NCBI GenBank assembly: GCA_903824735.1
Contig: CAIJXO010000008.1
Span: 1 to 5,500 of the forward strand
Length of the DNA: 5,500 bases
Direction of reading: 5' to 3'
From: an uncultured bacterium
GTDB taxonomy: Bacteria > Patescibacteriota > Minisyncoccia > Phycocordibacterales > GWA1-40-21
In this document: positions 5,405 to 5,500 of the stretch, piece by piece
Position numbering within the stretch: the first letter of the stretch is position 1
How the letters are laid out: each line of letters opens with the position of its first letter
Notes under the pieces: model-generated
What the model was told of the DNA's origin: nothing
Seen by the model: the letters and a program-made list of their open reading frames with translations, nothing else
Database searches by the model: none
Translations under genes and position numbers: made by a program

Positions 5405-5500
5405 ATGTCTCGTACTTCTAAGTTTGGAATCAGGGAGCTATTGAAAAGTTTCCCCAATGACAAGATATGTCTTGAATTCATCTTTGACTCTTTGCATAGC
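5405..5500 (+). CDS. Transposase N-terminus, probably IS1595-like (3' end outside window)
   Basis: An open frame of 32 codons runs from ATG 5405 to the window edge. It contains FGIRELLKSFPNDKICLEFI. This resembles the start of IS1595-family transposases, whose N-terminal zinc-ribbon domain opens with a pattern like FPdDxACLExLF before a CPxC metal-binding motif. The CPxC motif and the catalytic domain would lie beyond the window, so completeness cannot be judged. The ATG is favoured because an extended -10 element places transcription start on it. The C/G-rich stretch at 5361-5390 between the murJ stop and this gene could contain the left inverted repeat of the element, but its partner is not in view. 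The call is from motif recognition on a short fragment. Confidence 0.55.
   Translation, partial: MSRTSKFGIRELLKSFPNDKICLEFIFDSLHS

Noticed and set aside
5169..5444. Open frame overlapping the murJ end and the next transposase start
   Set aside because: It overlaps murJ out of frame, and its 3' part conflicts with the better supported promoter and ATG at 5390-5407.

Overview
The window reads as chromosomal DNA of a Candidate Phyla Radiation bacterium (Patescibacteria, probably a Parcubacteria/Paceibacteria-like lineage). This placement is an inference. It rests on moderately AT-rich DNA, almost no Shine-Dalgarno sequences, a small membrane-anchored DUF192 protein, an ATP-cone form of B12-dependent ribonucleotide reductase, and a divergent MurJ. 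The standard bacterial code fits: the long reading frames are intact and use TAA or TAG stops, so there is no sign of UGA recoding.

Layout, all genes on the + strand. 1-108: C-terminal tail of a transposase, probably IS30-like, carrying a perfect 18-bp palindrome. 176-742: membrane-anchored DUF192 protein. 743-941: T-rich non-coding stretch. 942-3218: complete adenosylcobalamin-dependent ribonucleoside-triphosphate reductase (nrdJ). 3226-3606: RNase P RNA (rnpB). Its promoter lies inside the last codons of nrdJ, and an intrinsic terminator follows the RNA. 3683-5359: MurJ/MviN-family flippase, with its own promoter starting in the rnpB terminator tail. 5405-5500: N-terminus of a second transposase (IS1595-like), cut by the window edge.

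The middle is a compact housekeeping block covering deoxynucleotide supply, tRNA 5' maturation and an envelope-precursor flippase, with a transposase fragment on each side. I see no operon logic joining these genes. rnpB and murJ each have a recognisable promoter, and both promoters are squeezed into neighbouring functional sequence.

The most unusual content is in rnpB and murJ. rnpB holds three copies of one 25-26 nt hairpin design, with paired substitutions that preserve the stems, and it seems to lack the GGU motif that binds the tRNA 3' end. The MurJ-like protein has lost three of the four arginines considered essential in E. coli MurJ. Start regions suggest very short or absent leaders for murJ and the downstream transposase. 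I found no new multi-gene defence or mobile system.
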